This document shows, one piece after another, positions 61,337 through 64,000 of a stretch of 64,000 nucleotides of DNA (position 1 is the stretch's first letter; the number at the start of each line of letters is the position of its first letter). The notes under the pieces were generated by a model. It searched no databases and had not been told where the DNA came from. It was given only the letters and a program-made list of their open reading frames with translations. Both the position numbers and the translations under genes were made by a program. The DNA comes from JAYODZ01 sp965662735 (lineage in GTDB: Bacteria; Pseudomonadota; Alphaproteobacteria; RS24), in NCBI GenBank assembly GCA_965662735.1, contig CBFIIU010000001.1, positions 1 through 64,000 of the forward strand, written 5' to 3'.

Positions 61337-63659
61337 AGTTTTCCATGACTTTTTTGACACCGGCTTTGTCGAAGCGAACGGTGAGTTTACTTCCCTCTAT
61401 CCCTTCAATTCGCCCATAGCCAAATTTTTGATGGAAAATACGTTGTCCATAATTAACTTGGCCCGCAGCGCGGCGCTGCGACGCGCCCGTCATGCGGGGT
61501 GAGGTTGCGTCGATATTTTTATGCGCATTATGTTGCGCGCGCTGCCACCCCGGGCTTGCATAGCTCGATCCCTCAAAGTCGCGGGCAAATCGACTGCTGG
61601 GCAAGGACATGGTGGCCGCTTCTTCATTGCCCACGATCTCCACATGATCGGACGGAATTTCATCAATAAAGCGCGAGGGGAGCGCGGCCGACCATTGACC
61701 ATGGGTGCGACGGTTGCCGGCAAATGAAATGGTTAAATTGCGCTTGGCTCGGGTGATGCCGACATAGGCGAGGCGCCGTTCTTCCTCTAGCCCGCGCGTG
61801 CCCGTTTCATCGAGGCTCCGTTGGTGAGGAAAAAGACCCTCTTCCCACCCAGGCAGAAAAACCGTTTCAAACTCCAGCCCTTTAGCGGCATGCAGGGTCA
61901 TTAACGACACACGGTCTTCGGTATCGCTATTTTGCGCGTCGAGCACCAGAGAAATATGTTCCAGATAGTCACGCAAATTGGCAAATTCATCCATCGAACG
62001 CACAAGTTCTTTGAGGTTCTCGAGCTTGCCAGGAGCTTCGGGCGATCGGTCGGCTTGCCACATCGCCGTGTAGCCGCTTTCATCGAGAATGATCTCGGCA
62101 ATGTTTCCGGGCGCGTCCGACTCCGTCAATAAGCGCCAGCGGTCGACGGCTTGCAAAAACCCGCTCAAGGCCCGCCGCGCGGCCGGCTTGAGATCGTCCG
62201 TTGCGATAATTTGGCTTGCCGCCCGATACAGAGAAATGTTTTGGGCACGGGCCATTTGGCGCAAGGTCGACAAGGCAACTTCGCCCAAGCCGCGACGGGG
62301 CCGGTTGCAAATTCTCTCAAAGGCGAGATCGTCATCCGGTTGAAGCACTAAGCGCAAATACGCATTGGCATCCCGAATTTCCGCGCGCTCATAAAAGCGC
62401 GGCCCGCCGATTACACGATAGGGGATGGCCAGCGAAATAAACCGATCTTCGAACTCGCGCATTTGAAAGCTGGCGCGCACCAAAATCGCAATGTCATCAA
62501 GCGGGTGCCCTTTGCGTTGATAGTCTTCAATGTCGTCGGCGGTCAGCCTTGCTTCTTCTTCACTGTCCCAGGTGCCGCGAATGCGCACGGGCTCCCCTTC
62601 ATTGGCTTCCGTCCACAAGGTCTTGCCTAGTCGGCTCTTATTTGCGGAAATGAGCCCCGACGCCGCCGCTAATACATGGGCTGTCGAACGATAATTGCAC
62701 TCGAGACGAATAACATGCGCCCCCGGGAAGTCGCGTTCAAAGCGCAAAATATTATCCACCTCAGCGCCGCGCCAACCATAGATTGACTGATCATCGTCGC
62801 CAACGCAGCAAATATTATTATGATGTTGGGCGAGCAATCGGAGCCACAAATACTGCACGACATTGGTATCTTGATACTCGTCCACCAAAATTGCTTTAAA
62901 CTTTTCCTGATAGCCGGCCAAAATTTCAGGATTTTCTTGGAGCAAGCGCACCGTCTCGAGCAGCAGGTCGCCAAAGTCCGCGGCATTCAAAATTTTGAGG
63001 CGGGCTTGATACTGGGCATATAATTTCTGCGCTGCCCCATCGGCAAAATAGGCCGTTTCTTGCTCGGGCACATGATCGGGATGCCAGCCTCGGTTTTTCC
63101 AGCGGTCAATTAAACCGGCCAATTGTCGAGCCGGCCAACGCTTTTCATCAATATTTTCAGCGATAATTATTTGTTTCATGAGACGAATTTGGTCATCCGT
63201 ATCGAGAATCGTAAAGTCAGATCGCAACCCCACAAGCTCGGCATGTTTGCGTAGCATTCGAACCGACAGCGAGTGAAACGTGCCCAACCACGGAACCGCT
63301 TCTGGGCCTTCCCCGATCAAATGCCCGATCCGCTCTTTCATTTCGCGCGCGGCCTTATTGGTAAAGGTCACGGCAAGAATTTGGCTCGGCCAACAGCGCC
63401 CCTCAGCCAGCAGAAGGGCGATGCGCGTGGTGAGAACACGGGTCTTACCTGTGCCTGCCCCCGCCAACACCAAAAGCGGGCCATCGGGAGCTGTGACGGC
63501 CTCACATTGGGCATCGTTTAAGGGGTCGATCAGGCGCGCACGCAAAGGCTGACTGCGCGCTTGCATAGCGCGCGCGGCATTTCCGGCTGGCGCGGGCGAG
63601 GTCATCGGGTTTCCGATTTCTTCCCCGTCATTGCCAAGATCAAATGGGTCTGACATCAT
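61320..63659 (-). CDS. uvrD: DNA helicase II, UvrD/PcrA family
   Basis: This superfamily 1A 3'-5' helicase serves excision and mismatch repair. The 779-residue protein has the Q motif (LNDAQCEAV), Walker A AGAGTGKTRVLTTR (GAGTGKT at 67-73), motif Ia AVTFTNKAAREMKERI, Walker B ILVDEYQDTNVVQYLW, motif III GDDDQSIYGWRGA, motif IV ECNYRST, motif V TLHAAKGLEFETVFLPGWEEG and motif VI EERRLAYVGITRAKR. The C-terminus has the UvrD/PcrA Tudor-like end (FHQKFGYGRIEGIEGSKLTV). About 45 polar residues precede the Q motif. The ATG at 63659 is chosen because AGGA lies five bases before it; two more ATGs adjoin. Confidence 0.95.
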   Translation of the reverse strand: MMSDPFDLGNDGEEIGNPMTSPAPAGNAARAMQARSQPLRARLIDPLNDAQCEAVTAPDGPLLVLAGAGTGKTRVLTTRIALLLAEGRCWPSQILAVTFTNKAAREMKERIGHLIGEGPEAVPWLGTFHSLSVRMLRKHAELVGLRSDFTILDTDDQIRLMKQIIIAENIDEKRWPARQLAGLIDRWKNRGWHPDHVPEQETAYFADGAAQKLYAQYQARLKILNAADFGDLLLETVRLLQENPEILAGYQEKFKAILVDEYQDTNVVQYLWLRLLAQHHNNICCVGDDDQSIYGWRGAEVDNILRFERDFPGAHVIRLECNYRSTAHVLAAASGLISANKSRLGKTLWTEANEGEPVRIRGTWDSEEEARLTADDIEDYQRKGHPLDDIAILVRASFQMREFEDRFISLAIPYRVIGGPRFYERAEIRDANAYLRLVLQPDDDLAFERICNRPRRGLGEVALSTLRQMARAQNISLYRAASQIIATDDLKPAARRALSGFLQAVDRWRLLTESDAPGNIAEIILDESGYTAMWQADRSPEAPGKLENLKELVRSMDEFANLRDYLEHISLVLDAQNSDTEDRVSLMTLHAAKGLEFETVFLPGWEEGLFPHQRSLDETGTRGLEEERRLAYVGITRAKRNLTISFAGNRRTHGQWSAALPSRFIDEIPSDHVEIVGNEEAATMSLPSSRFARDFEGSSYASPGWQRAQHNAHKNIDATSPRMTGASQRRAAGQVNYGQRIFHQKFGYGRIEGIEGSKLTVRFDKAGVKKVMENYVEPA

Positions 63660-63780
63660 ACGCATCCTGATTCTTGTGGCATTATAACATTATGCCTCGG
63701 CTTGTCTTGTCATCCTCTCGTAATCTCTTGAGGGCATGCTTAAGGCCTTGGCCGATAACAAAAAGAAAGGACGTCGGGCG

Positions 63781-64000
63781 ATGCGCTCTCCGGTTACGGT
63801 GGTTGCGAGTTTCTTAATTGTCCTCATTGGCGGCTTATTATTGGCGCCGCGTTTTATCGATTTTGGGCGATATTTTTCGGACCCTCTCAATCAGCTGGCC
63901 GATCAGCTGGGCGTCGAGATTAGGCATTCGGGCTATTATCATGTGACATTCTTACCGGCCCCAGAGGTGCGGCTGTCCCAAGTGCGTCTCACGAAGCGCC
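63781..64000 (+). CDS. AsmA-family protein (3' end cut off by window)
   Basis: The first 73 codons of a gene that leaves the window. The product begins with an N-terminal membrane anchor (VTVVASFLIVLIGGLLLAPRFI) and continues with a segment resembling the AsmA start, in which a short helix (YFSDPLNQLADQLGVEI) leads to a beta strand and the FLPAPEVRLSQVRL pattern. AsmA-like proteins bridge the periplasm and help lipid transport to the outer membrane. ATG 63781 has AGGA nine bases upstream; an in-frame ATG at 63736 would add 15 lysine-rich residues. It is divergent from uvrD. The call rests on a short fragment. Confidence 0.65.
   Translation, partial: MRSPVTVVASFLIVLIGGLLLAPRFIDFGRYFSDPLNQLADQLGVEIRHSGYYHVTFLPAPEVRLSQVRLTKR

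Overview
The window is ordinary chromosomal DNA of a Gram-negative alphaproteobacterium, from a draft or metagenome-derived assembly with five runs of N. Support for this comes from the gene order ccmF-ccmH-response regulator-kinase-glnE, an amidase-rnpB-mraZ junction feeding a very complete division and cell wall (dcw) cluster, an outer membrane (lpxC, bamD), a meso-diaminopimelate type MurE motif, and an FtsZ with a very long C-terminal linker. Base composition looks near 50-55% GC by eye. I cannot fix the order; the gene neighbourhoods resemble those I recall from Rhizobiales and related lineages. No tRNA, rRNA, insertion sequence, prophage or CRISPR array was seen.

Layout. 1-7072: end of a cytochrome c maturation operon (ccmF, ccmH), an OmpR/EnvZ-type two-component pair and glnE. 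7308-19131: lipid or acyl-CoA catabolism genes in two blocks (five acyl-CoA dehydrogenases, one crotonase-family protein, one ABM-domain protein), interrupted by dusA, a TauE/SafE permease, a phosphomannomutase on the minus strand and cobA. A strong terminator at 19157-19184 closes the block. 19224-26792 (minus strand): a nine-gene Mrp/Mnh-type cation/proton antiporter operon whose gene order follows archaeal Mbh rather than classical mrpABCDEFG. It has three antiporter-like subunits and a small unassigned membrane protein. 26891-33408: a short-chain dehydrogenase, a luciferase-like oxidoreductase, an acyl-CoA synthetase, a phosphoglycolate phosphatase, an EamA transporter and an AmpD-type amidase.

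33480-33833 is the RNase P RNA. From 34180 to 52923 the dcw cluster runs without interruption: mraZ, rsmH, ftsL, ftsI, murE, murF, mraY, murD, ftsW, murG, murC, murB, ddl, ftsQ, ftsA, an unrecognised 47-codon ORF, and ftsZ. Nearly all junctions overlap by 1-14 bases. A five-box MraZ operator lies in front of it and a 16-bp-stem hairpin behind it. lpxC, bamD, recN and ligA follow. 58602-63659 (minus strand) carries an aminopeptidase P, prmA and a UvrD/PcrA helicase; a truncated AsmA-like gene leaves the window on the plus strand.

I found no convincing new multi-gene system. The points most worth following up are the 47-codon ORF between ftsA and ftsZ, the MraZ box array, the 12-bp tandem repeat growing out of the 3' end of rnpB, the recurring 11-15-bp tandem duplications, the Mbh-ordered antiporter operon, and the crotonase that lacks both usual catalytic glutamates. 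Several gaps have assembly consequences: a duplicated contig end inside cobA and an apparently under-sized gap in ligA.
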